A DNA stretch of 5,426 nt from Armatimonadota bacterium (GCA_016869015.1 VGFB01000338.1:1-5426); one strand, 5' to 3'; shown: positions 1-5,426, counted from the stretch's first letter. Notes: generated from the sequence alone by a model not told the origin. Numbers and translations: made by a program.

Positions 1-107
1 GACGGAGCAGCGCTCCGTCCTACGGCGCGGCCGTCCAACGGTGACGGAGCAGCGCTCCGTCCTACGACGCGGCCGTCCAACGGTGACGGAGCAGCGCTCC
101 GTCCTAC
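1..107 (-). repeat. REP-like tandem array A (downstream of the RAYT gene), two full 42-bp units plus one core
   Basis: Units begin at 1, 43 and 85. The third is only the 23-bp core, ending in CTAC at 104-107. On the minus strand each unit reads GTAG, stem GACGGAGC, loop GCT, stem GCTCCGTC, then a linker. The stem is a perfect 8-bp inverted repeat. The two linkers differ at one position (A versus G at the fifth linker base from CTAC inclusive of the G that follows). The TAG of the GTAG at 107-104 is the stop codon of the transposase gene, so its message runs from the stop codon directly into the hairpin at 85-103. There is no T-tract after the hairpin, so it is not a canonical intrinsic terminator. 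The array probably continues left of the window. Confidence 0.95.
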
Positions 108-589
108 TGGCCTGACCCCTTACCCCACCAAGGCCACGCCATCGGGTCCTCGATCAGCCCCTCCATGCGGGGGTTGTCCAAGATGTACTGGGCGCACCTC
201 TGATACTCCGCTTCGTCGCGGATGATGCGGTCGTACGACTCGTCCTGCCAGAGGCGGCCGCGCCGCCCTGCCCGTCGGTTGATTTCACGGGCAAGCCAGC
301 TCTTGACGCCCTGCATGATCCGGTAGAGATAGGGCGTCGTACAGTCCGTGACGGTCGGCTTCAGGATGGCGTGGAAGTGGTCCGGCATTACGGTGTAGTC
401 ATACAGCGCGTAGTGAGCTCCGTCACGAAACAGGAGGGCCTCGACCACGAGGCAGCCGATGTCGCTGCGGGTCAGGTCCACGGCTGGCGGCCGAAATAGC
501 GTGGCCGTCACGAAGTACGTGGCACCCGGTTCTTCGTGGTGTGGGAGGTGACGCCGGCGGCGTTCGAAGCCCCTCAGTCGGTCCGCCAT
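104..589 (-). CDS. REP-associated tyrosine transposase (RAYT, Y1_Tnp / COG1943 type)
   Basis: This 161-residue protein has the usual size of a RAYT, a single-domain HUH nuclease related to IS200/IS605 TnpA that nicks single-stranded DNA at REP hairpins through a tyrosine. Visible landmarks in order are: a basic N-terminus followed by the first beta strand TYFVTATL (24-31); the metal-binding HUH motif in MPDHFHAIL (His71 and His73); the family motif WQDESYDRIIRD (114-125); and QYILDNP (134-140), whose Tyr135 is the expected catalytic nucleophile by comparison with the E. coli RAYT; then a WPW near the end. All expected catalytic residues are present, so the gene looks intact. The start is supported by a GAGG sequence (601-598) eight bases before the ATG. 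The TAG stop lies inside the GTAG foot of the adjoining repeat. The gene stands apart from the upstream operon, separated by the repeat array. Whether it transposes or is a domesticated housekeeping enzyme cannot be told from sequence. Confidence 0.93.
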   Translation of the reverse strand: MADRLRGFERRRRHLPHHEEPGATYFVTATLFRPPAVDLTRSDIGCLVVEALLFRDGAHYALYDYTVMPDHFHAILKPTVTDCTTPYLYRIMQGVKSWLAREINRRAGRRGRLWQDESYDRIIRDEAEYQRCAQYILDNPRMEGLIEDPMAWPWWGKGSGQ

Positions 590-601
590 TCCGCTTGCCT
601 C
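590..601 (-). promoter_or_regulatory. Ribosome binding site of the RAYT gene
   Basis: On the minus strand GAGG (601-598) is followed by eight bases and the ATG at 589-587, a good Shine-Dalgarno distance that decides the start. The GAGG directly abuts the CTAC foot (605-602) of the hairpin at 606-625. Folding of that hairpin, or RAYT binding to it, could affect ribosome access. No convincing -35/-10 promoter is seen between this site and the repeat array. Confidence 0.65.
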
Positions 602-625
602 GTAGGTCGAAGCGCCTGCTTCGAC
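602..625 (+). repeat. Second REP-like hairpin, different stem sequence, inverted relative to the arrays
   Basis: On the plus strand GTAG (602-605) is followed by stem GTCGAAGC (606-613), loop GCCT and the perfect complement GCTTCGAC (618-625). The layout, GTAG plus an 8-bp stem with a tiny loop, copies that of the 42-bp units. The stem sequence differs at several positions, and the GTAG faces the opposite way. Opposed REP types flanking a RAYT gene resemble the paired REPs (BIME-like) of known systems. It lies in the 5' leader of the transposase gene, next to its ribosome binding site. Confidence 0.85.
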
Positions 626-634
626 GACGACGGT

Positions 635-1046
635 GACGGAGCAGCGCTCCGTCCTACGACGCGGCCGTGCGACGGTGACGGAGCAGCGCTCCGTCCTACG
701 GCGCGGCCGTCCGGCGGTGACGGAGCAGCGCTCCGTCCTACGGCGCGGCCGTGCGGCGGTGACGGAGCAGCGCTCCGTCCTACGGCGCGGCCGTCCAACG
801 GTGACGGAGCAGCGCTCCGTCCTACGACGCGGCCGTCCAACGGTGACGGAGCAGCGCTCCGTCCTACGACGCGGCCGTCCAACGGTGACGGAGCAGCGCT
901 CCGTCCTACGACGCGGCCGTGCGGCGGTGACGGAGCAGCGCTCCGTCCTACGACGCGGCCGTCCAACGGTGACGGAGCAGCGCTCCGTCCTACGACGCGG
1001 CCGTCCAACGGTGACGGAGCAGCGCTCCGTCCTACGACGCGGCCGT
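635..1046 (-). repeat. REP-like tandem array B (upstream of the RAYT gene), ten 42-bp units
   Basis: Units begin at 635, 677, 719, 761, 803, 845, 887, 929, 971 and 1013. The last is truncated to 34 bases. The 23-bp core, which is the GACGGAGC / AGC / GCTCCGTC hairpin plus CTAC on the plus strand, is identical in all ten, as it is in the three units of array A. Differences fall only at a few linker positions: A or G shortly after CTAC, and CCAA, CCGG, GCGG or GCGA before the final CGGT. Because the period is 14 codons and the units lack stops in several frames, long artefactual reading frames cross the array on both strands. The unit at 1013 supplies the last four codons (Thr-Ala-Ala-Ser) and the TAG stop of the cyclase gene. 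No separate gene is supported inside the array. Confidence 0.96.
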
Positions 1047-1643
1047 CAGCGCGATCGCCCTCACCGGCGCGCCGTCCATGCCGACGACCGGCAGCGGCAA
1101 GGCGATGAGGTCGAACTCGCGACCGACGAGGCGCTCCAGGTTGGCGAGCGCCTCCAGAATCGGGACCTCGGCGTCCAGCAGCGCGCCGTGCGCCTCGCCG
1201 GAGCGCGGGCCGTCGATCGACGGCGTGTCGATGCCCACCAGGGCCGGCGCTCTCTCGACCAGCCACTCTGCGGCCTCCGGCGAGAGGTGCGGGTAGTCGT
1301 CGTCGGTGATCGCGCCCTGCCAGCCGGTCAGCAGTAGTAGGCGCTCCCCCCGGCCCATGTCGCCGCACGCCGCGCTCAGCTCCTCGCGGGTGATGGGCGA
1401 ACTGCCTCGCAGGTCAACCACCCGCGCGGGGCCGACGAGACGCTCGAGAGCGATCTCGTGCACGCGCGCGCCGTCGCCGAACCAGTGGTAGGGGGCGTCC
1501 AGGTGAGTGCCCGCATGGGTGCCCAGTTGAATGCCGCCGAGGCGCGTGAACTCGTCGTGGACCCACAGCCGCACAGGCACATCCCCCGGCCAGGTGGCCA
1601 TGCCGTCGGTGATCGGACGGGTGAGGTCCACGATCTCGGGCAT
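1032..1643 (-). CDS. Cyclase/arylformamidase-family metal-dependent hydrolase (PF04199 type)
   Basis: This 203-residue protein belongs to the family that includes bacterial kynurenine formamidase (KynB), isatin hydrolase and polyketide-cyclase-like proteins, usually 200-260 residues. The N-terminal VDLTRPITDGMATWPGD (5-21) is typical. The family metal and catalytic motif HxGTHxDxPxH is present as HAGTHLDAPYH (His43, His47, Asp49, His53). Further metal ligands are expected at His152 (in HGALLD) and Glu164 (in PILEALANL), with family-like spacing. The start is taken as ATG 1643-1641: a GGAGGTG lies eight bases upstream, and the ATG overlaps the TGA stop of the GH20-like gene by one base. A GTG one codon earlier is possible. 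The last four residues and the stop codon are encoded by the adjoining 42-bp repeat, so the native C-terminus may have been trimmed or replaced. No tryptophan-degradation gene is nearby, so a kynurenine substrate is not supported; the true substrate is unknown. Confidence 0.88.
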   Translation of the reverse strand: MPEIVDLTRPITDGMATWPGDVPVRLWVHDEFTRLGGIQLGTHAGTHLDAPYHWFGDGARVHEIALERLVGPARVVDLRGSSPITREELSAACGDMGRGERLLLLTGWQGAITDDDYPHLSPEAAEWLVERAPALVGIDTPSIDGPRSGEAHGALLDAEVPILEALANLERLVGREFDLIALPLPVVGMDGAPVRAIALTAAS

Positions 1644-4600
1644 CACGGCCGCACCTCCGGCCGGCCGAAGGTGACCGTGATAGGGTCGTCGCGGGCGAGG
1701 GTGTGATAGGCCTCCTCGACGGCCCCCGGGCCGCGCGGGTCCACGTCACAGTAGACCGCGAAGTAGCGGCACGGGTTCGAGCCCTCGATCCCGACGCCGC
1801 CCCAACCGCCGCCGGGGCCGACCTTCATCCGCGTCTGCTCGGTGGGCGTGATGAGGCCCAGCGTGAGGCCGTCCGCGCGCGTCTTGCAGCACCACCACGC
1901 CTGTGCGCCGCCCTCGGGGACCTGGCGCTGCTCGGCGCCGGCCGGCACCGGCCCGCTGAAGCCGCTGCTGAGGTAGGCGGTTCCGGGCATGGGCGAGTCG
2001 GCCGCGAAGTTGGCGGTCGAGTCGAAGGCCCAACTCATCCCGGTTGCGTCGCTGAACACACACTCAGCGTACGAGAGGTCCTTCCAGAAGTAGAACTCCT
2101 TGGCGTACCCGTCCTCCGACTCCGCGCGGATGATGCCAACCGCGGGGCCCTCGGCGATGACCCGCAGCGTGAACGGGCTCCTGCGCAGCCGGGGGTCGTC
2201 GAACCAGCCCGCCCAGTCCGCCTCGCCGGGCTGCGTCACGTCGAGCCCGCCGAGCTTCGCGAGCTTCCAGGTGAAGACGTGCGCGCCCTCGGCGCCGACG
2301 AGCGCTTCGTAGGGGCCGTTGTGGATCAGCACCCCGGCCTCTACCGCCTCCGTCAGCGGTGCCGGGGCAGGCGGTTGGGCGTCCCAGTCCAGATGCAGCT
2401 CGCCCCGCCAGACGCCTCGCGCCGGCAGCGTCCCCGGCAGGATGAACGCGAGGGAGGCCGTCGGGTTGTCGGTGTCCCCCCCGGTCAGGGCGATCTGGGC
2501 CTGGATCGTCACGTCTCCCGCGACCAGCGTCGCCGCCGGCAGGAGGGGCCCGCGCGCGTACGGTTCCTCGCCGGTGAGACGGCCCATCGGGAAGTCCACG
2601 AGGACGGGAACGTCCACCCGCGCGTGCCCGCCGGCGCCCACCTCGACGGGTATGCTGACCGTGGCCCCTCGAGGCACCAGACCGGCCCGCCAGTCTGCAG
2701 GCAGCGCCAGGTGGGGGGCCAGACCCCGGCGCAGGCGGCGGTCATCAAGGTCCAGGTCCGCCGGGCTCGGCAGCACCGCGGCGGCCCGGGCCGCGTCGAG
2801 GCGGGCGAGATGGTCGTCCAAGGCTGCCAGTTGCGCGTCGAAGCGGCGGAGGTTGTAGTCGATCCCTTCGGGCCGGTTCTCCGCGTTCCAGTGACGGACG
2901 AACGCCGCTCGCTGCACGATGAGGGCTTCCCGCAGGCCCGCCAACGTGTGCCGCGCCTCGGTGGCGGAGGCTACGGCGCCCGTGCCCCACGCGTGCTGGT
3001 ACGTCTCGCACGCGGCCGCGAGCCCTTCCGCCTTCTGGGCGGCAAACCAAGCGCGCCGCGCCGCGTAGCTCATCGCCTCCACCACGTCCGCGTTGCGCGG
3101 GGCATCCCGCGCGGGCGCCAGAGCGTCGTGCGCACCCTGGGCCAGTTCCCGCAGCCTCACCCACTGGTCGCCTCTCGGCCATAGCTTGCGGTACTGGCCG
3201 TTGAACGGGTCATCGTGGAAGAACCGCCAGGGGAAGGTGGTGTCCAACCCCAGGGCGGTGTTGGCCTGGGTCAGCAGGTGGACCGCCTGCGCGGGCGCTG
3301 CGGAGTCGGTGCCGAAGAACTGCCGGCAGAACGCGCGGTCGAAGAGGCTTCGGTCGATCAGCTCCTTCTGGGCGCCCCAGGAGCACTCGCCGCTGAAGAG
3401 CCAGCCGTAGTAGCAGTTGGCGATGAGGTTCTCGTTGCCGTCGTCGCCCCAGTTGCAGGTCATCGAGCCGATGGCGCCCTGCTCGCGGCCGCGACGGATG
3501 AGCCACTCCATGTTCTCCAGCGCAAGGTCGTAGTCGGGGAAGAGCCGGCACCAACTCGACAGCGCCGGGACCACGAACACCTCGAACCCCTTCTCGCGGA
3601 ACTGGGTGATCGAGGGGTAGTCATGGGCCGGCCCGTAGTGCCAGTCCATGATGATCGTGTCCCTCGGGACGAGATGGATGGCCTCCGGGTGCTGCAGGAG
3701 CATGTCGCCCCACATCATCATCCGCTTGCCGCGCGCCTGCAGCAGGTCGTGCACGCGGTTCATGTGCTGGGCGTAGAGCGCCGCCTTGCCGATGCGGTCC
3801 GCCAGCTCCTTGCTCCGGCCGGCGCCAAGGTCGCCGACCTCATCGCAGCCGGCGTTGAAGAAGCCGGTGCCCGTGAAGGCCGGGCACATCTCATCGAACA
3901 TGTCGCCCAGGAGGCTGTACGTGCCCTCGACCGTGGGGGCGAAGGAGTACTTCCAGTCGCTCTCGGCGAGGTCCGCGTACTCGGGGTGCTTGAAGATGTG
4001 GTGCTGGTGCCCGAAGGCCTCGAAGGAGGGGAAGAAGAGGCAGTGGTACTGCCGCGCGTAATCGCAGATCTCGCGCGTCTCGGCCGCCGTGAGCGCGCCG
4101 GTGCCCTCGCTGATGAGCGGGTGCTTCTCAATAACGAAGGTGTGCTCCAGGTGCATCGAGACGAAGTTGAGCTTGTAGCGGGAGAGCTCGCGGATCATGC
4201 GCTTGTACGTCTCGACCTTGGGCACGGCCTGACGGCTCTGGTCGGTGAGCACGCCGCGCCACTTGAGCACGGGCCAGTCGCGGATGCGGACGCCGGGGAT
4301 CTGCCGCCCGCCGCCGATCTGGGCGAGCTGCAGGAGCGTCTGCACGCCGTAGAAGGCGCCCGCGCCGCCGTTCGCGGCGATGAGGACGCGCTCCGGGGTG
4401 ACGAGCAGCACGTACCCCTGGTCTCCCAGCGTCTCGTCGGGGAGACAGTTCGCTTGCCGGCAGATGGCCGCCAACCTCGGGCTCCTCGCAGGCAGGCCGA
4501 TGAGGATGGCGCCTTCGTCCGCCCGCCCGCACTCCAGCTCCTCCGCGGCCTGGTCCGCGGCGAAGCGCAAGTCGGGATCGTCGCCGGGGAGGACGGAAAC

Positions 4601-4729
4601 CGCCACGCGGTCGCTCAGGGCGAACGAACCGTCGCGCTCCTCGATCTCCTGAGGGAGCGGGAGCAGCGGGAGAGCCGCGTGGAGATGGGTCGGACCGGCA
4701 ACCAGAGCAGCCAACGCCAGCACACCCAT
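1643..4729 (-). CDS. Secreted glycoside hydrolase family 20-like protein (beta-N-acetylhexosaminidase superfamily)
   Basis: This is a 1028-residue protein. Residues 1-18 form a hydrophobic export signal ending near HLHA, though it has no basic n-region. Residues about 20-145 match the zincin-like GH20b domain that precedes GH20 catalytic domains (LPLPQEIE at the start, GAGAFYGVQTLLQL at its end). About 150-510 is a TIM-barrel-like catalytic region opening with RDWPVLKWRGVLTD. The likely catalytic Asp-Glu pair is Asp296-Glu297 in FFNAGCDEV, where ordinary GH20 enzymes have HxGGDE. Other barrel landmarks are MMMWGD (337-342), DWHYG (362-366) and CNWGDD (425-430). About 515-650 is helical and charged. 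About 680-1028 looks beta-rich and I do not recognise it. GH20 enzymes remove terminal N-acetylhexosamine by substrate-assisted catalysis; the exact substrate here is inference. The frame is open further upstream, but that part overlaps the preceding gene out of frame. ATG 4729 has GGAGAGGTG eight bases before it. The stop overlaps the cyclase start. Confidence 0.82.
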   Translation of the reverse strand: MGVLALAALVAGPTHLHAALPLLPLPQEIEERDGSFALSDRVAVSVLPGDDPDLRFAADQAAEELECGRADEGAILIGLPARSPRLAAICRQANCLPDETLGDQGYVLLVTPERVLIAANGGAGAFYGVQTLLQLAQIGGGRQIPGVRIRDWPVLKWRGVLTDQSRQAVPKVETYKRMIRELSRYKLNFVSMHLEHTFVIEKHPLISEGTGALTAAETREICDYARQYHCLFFPSFEAFGHQHHIFKHPEYADLAESDWKYSFAPTVEGTYSLLGDMFDEMCPAFTGTGFFNAGCDEVGDLGAGRSKELADRIGKAALYAQHMNRVHDLLQARGKRMMMWGDMLLQHPEAIHLVPRDTIIMDWHYGPAHDYPSITQFREKGFEVFVVPALSSWCRLFPDYDLALENMEWLIRRGREQGAIGSMTCNWGDDGNENLIANCYYGWLFSGECSWGAQKELIDRSLFDRAFCRQFFGTDSAAPAQAVHLLTQANTALGLDTTFPWRFFHDDPFNGQYRKLWPRGDQWVRLRELAQGAHDALAPARDAPRNADVVEAMSYAARRAWFAAQKAEGLAAACETYQHAWGTGAVASATEARHTLAGLREALIVQRAAFVRHWNAENRPEGIDYNLRRFDAQLAALDDHLARLDAARAAAVLPSPADLDLDDRRLRRGLAPHLALPADWRAGLVPRGATVSIPVEVGAGGHARVDVPVLVDFPMGRLTGEEPYARGPLLPAATLVAGDVTIQAQIALTGGDTDNPTASLAFILPGTLPARGVWRGELHLDWDAQPPAPAPLTEAVEAGVLIHNGPYEALVGAEGAHVFTWKLAKLGGLDVTQPGEADWAGWFDDPRLRRSPFTLRVIAEGPAVGIIRAESEDGYAKEFYFWKDLSYAECVFSDATGMSWAFDSTANFAADSPMPGTAYLSSGFSGPVPAGAEQRQVPEGGAQAWWCCKTRADGLTLGLITPTEQTRMKVGPGGGWGGVGIEGSNPCRYFAVYCDVDPRGPGAVEEAYHTLARDDPITVTFGRPEVRP
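1652..1658 (-). promoter_or_regulatory. Ribosome binding site of the cyclase-family gene, inside the GH20-like gene
   Basis: A strong GGAGGTG on the minus strand lies eight bases before the ATG at 1643-1641 and only five before the alternative GTG at 1646-1644. It therefore favours the ATG. Its position within the last codons of the upstream gene, together with the TGATG overlap, suggests translational coupling. Confidence 0.7.
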
Positions 4730-4737
4730 TGTGGGAA

Positions 4738-4746
4738 CACCTCTCC
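4738..4746 (-). promoter_or_regulatory. Ribosome binding site of the GH20-like gene
   Basis: GGAGAGGTG on the minus strand lies eight bases upstream of the ATG at 4729-4727, inside the 23-nt gap after the stop codon of the preceding gene. It decides the start against longer versions of the reading frame, which would overlap the upstream gene by hundreds of bases. Confidence 0.75.
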
Positions 4747-4752
4747 GGGGAC

Positions 4753-5426
4753 TCAGTACCCCTCCGCCTTCAGTCGGATGGTCTCTTCCAGCAAGGTGGG
4801 GCTGTAGTTCACCTCGCCCCAGATGAGGGTGACCGGCTTCCAGATGCCGGCCATGCCCAGGGTGTCGTGCACGCGCACGGCGAGGGTGTTCTTCCCCGGC
4901 TTCAGGAAGGGTCGAGGATCGAAGCTGAAGGGCGTCGTCCAGAGGATCTCCACGGGCTGGCCGGTCGTCTGCACGGTGTGCTCGAAGGCCGGCCGACCGT
5001 TGAGGTAGACCCAGGCCTGCTCGTCCACGGCCCCGAAGAAGAGGCGCAGGCTCTCCTGCCCAAGCGCCTCGTCGGTGACCGTGAACGTCTGGCGGTACCA
5101 GCCGTAGCCGTGATGACCCGGGAAGCCCTGCGCCTCCCAGCCGTTCCCGGTGTCGGAGCGCACGGTGGCCCAGCCGGAGTCCTCCAGTTCGGAGGCGTAC
5201 CACTCCTCGGAGACGCCGGCGTCGGCGGGGTCGGGCCTGAACCGCCACTCGTTGTCGAGGGGCAGGCAGCGGATCGTGTCCGGATCGAGGCCCGCCTTCT
5301 CACGCCAGTAGGTCAGCTTCGTGTCGAGGTCGGGGTTCTGGAAGGCGTTCTCGACGAACTGGACGTTCGCCGCCCGCGCGATGCGCTCGAAGTCGTCGAC
5401 CAGGGCCAGGTACGACTCCCGCGGGC
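4753..5426 (-). CDS. C-terminal part of a glycosidase-like protein ending in a GH2-type sugar-binding domain (5' end outside window)
   Basis: The frame is open without a stop from the right edge to the TGA at 4755-4753, giving 223 visible residues; the start lies beyond the window. Visible residues 1-48 (YLALVDDFERIARAANVQ and onward) are helical and resemble the tail of a larger catalytic or DUF4838-like region. Residues about 58-202 form a galactose-binding-like jelly roll of the GH2 N-terminal sugar-binding type. Landmarks are NEWRFRPDP (58-66), GYGWYRQTFTV (106-116), LRLFFGAVDEQAWVYLNG (126-143), FLKPGKNTLAVRV (173-185) and GIWKPVTLI (193-201). A GH2-type domain at the C-terminus instead of the N-terminus suggests an accessory carbohydrate-binding role, as in large multi-domain glycosidases of environmental bacteria. 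The gene ends 23 nt before the GH20-like gene on the same strand, which indicates an operon. The catalytic class cannot be determined from the part present. Confidence 0.8.
   Translation of the reverse strand, partial: PRESYLALVDDFERIARAANVQFVENAFQNPDLDTKLTYWREKAGLDPDTIRCLPLDNEWRFRPDPADAGVSEEWYASELEDSGWATVRSDTGNGWEAQGFPGHHGYGWYRQTFTVTDEALGQESLRLFFGAVDEQAWVYLNGRPAFEHTVQTTGQPVEILWTTPFSFDPRPFLKPGKNTLAVRVHDTLGMAGIWKPVTLIWGEVNYSPTLLEETIRLKAEGY

Larger units (their letters stand above)
1..1046 (-). mobile_element. RAYT-REP module: transposase gene between arrays of 42-bp hairpin repeats
   Basis: This composite unit consists of a Y1 (HUH) transposase gene flanked on both sides by tandem REP-like hairpins, plus one inverted hairpin of different sequence at the 5' side of the gene. 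In known RAYT systems the transposase binds and cuts single-stranded REP hairpins next to a conserved GTAG tetranucleotide. Here every repeat carries GTAG immediately 5' of the stem, which is direct sequence support for the pairing of this enzyme with these repeats. The right boundary is sharp: repeat-derived sequence ends at 1046, inside the last codons of the cyclase gene. The left boundary is not visible because the array runs off the window at base 1. No target-site duplication is seen. Mobilisation of the module as a whole is inference. Confidence 0.8.

Noticed and set aside
85..103. Intrinsic transcription terminator after the RAYT gene
   Set aside because: The hairpin is strong but there is no run of T after it on the minus strand, and the same hairpin recurs throughout the arrays, so I treat it as a REP unit.
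635..1046. CRISPR array
   Set aside because: The apparent spacers are nearly identical to each other instead of unique, the unit is a 42-bp tandem repeat with a GTAG hairpin, and no cas gene is present.
536..1108. Plus-strand protein of 14-residue repeats (GDGAALRPTTRPSN type)
   Set aside because: The frame is open only because the repeat period is a multiple of three and lacks stops. It overlaps the RAYT and cyclase genes antisense, has no ribosome binding site that I trust, and the same DNA is open in other frames too.
574..1368. Minus-strand reading frame across the array and into the cyclase gene (GRVVGRSAAPSPLD repeats)
   Set aside because: It is out of frame with the well-supported cyclase and RAYT genes and consists of translated repeat and shadow sequence.
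1032..1643. Naming the cyclase-family gene kynB
   Set aside because: The metal-binding motif fits the whole family, but there is no kynurenine-pathway neighbour, so the specific symbol is not justified.
1703..4807. Long plus-strand reading frames opposite the GH20-like gene (493 and 530 residues)
   Set aside because: These are typical antisense shadows in GC-rich DNA; the minus-strand frame has clear domain content, ribosome binding sites and operon spacing.
4730..5248. N-terminal extension of the GH20-like frame to 5248
   Set aside because: The extension is arginine-rich shadow sequence overlapping the GH2-type domain gene in another frame. The ATG at 4729 has a strong ribosome binding site and a signal-like N-terminus.

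Overview
The window is very GC-rich bacterial DNA (roughly two thirds G+C by eye). It probably comes from an environmental or metagenomic polysaccharide degrader. The mix of large secreted glycosidase-like proteins, a RAYT transposase and abundant REP-like hairpins is compatible with Planctomycetota, Armatimonadota, Hydrogenedentota or similar lineages, but nothing here fixes the phylum. Every gene I can support lies on the minus strand, so the window reads functionally from right to left.

Right part (5426 to 1032): a tightly packed, apparently co-transcribed set. First comes the C-terminal part of a protein ending in a GH2-type sugar-binding jelly roll (start beyond the right edge). After a 23-nt gap follows a 1028-residue, probably secreted GH20-like glycosidase. 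Its stop codon overlaps the start of a 203-residue metal-dependent cyclase/arylformamidase-family hydrolase (TGATG). The first two proteins fit glycan recognition and cleavage; the role of the cyclase-family enzyme in that setting is unknown.

Left part (1046 to 1): a RAYT-REP module. A REP-associated tyrosine transposase gene (589 to 104) sits between two arrays of one 42-bp repeat, ten units on its upstream side and at least three on its downstream side, the latter cut by the window edge. Read on the minus strand, each unit is GTAG followed by a perfect 8-bp hairpin with a 3-nt loop, then a 19-bp linker. The 23-bp core is identical in all 13 copies and only a few linker positions vary. A different hairpin with the same layout, in the opposite orientation, lies directly upstream of the transposase ribosome binding site.

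The most interesting details are these. Both the cyclase gene and the RAYT gene take their TAG stop codon from the GTAG of an adjoining repeat, so each message runs straight from its stop codon into a hairpin. The repeats are spaced exactly 42 bp, close to four helical turns. The transposase module also looks as if it splits a once-continuous array. RAYT-REP systems are known in general; this tandem, phased, stop-codon-donating arrangement is the part worth a second look.
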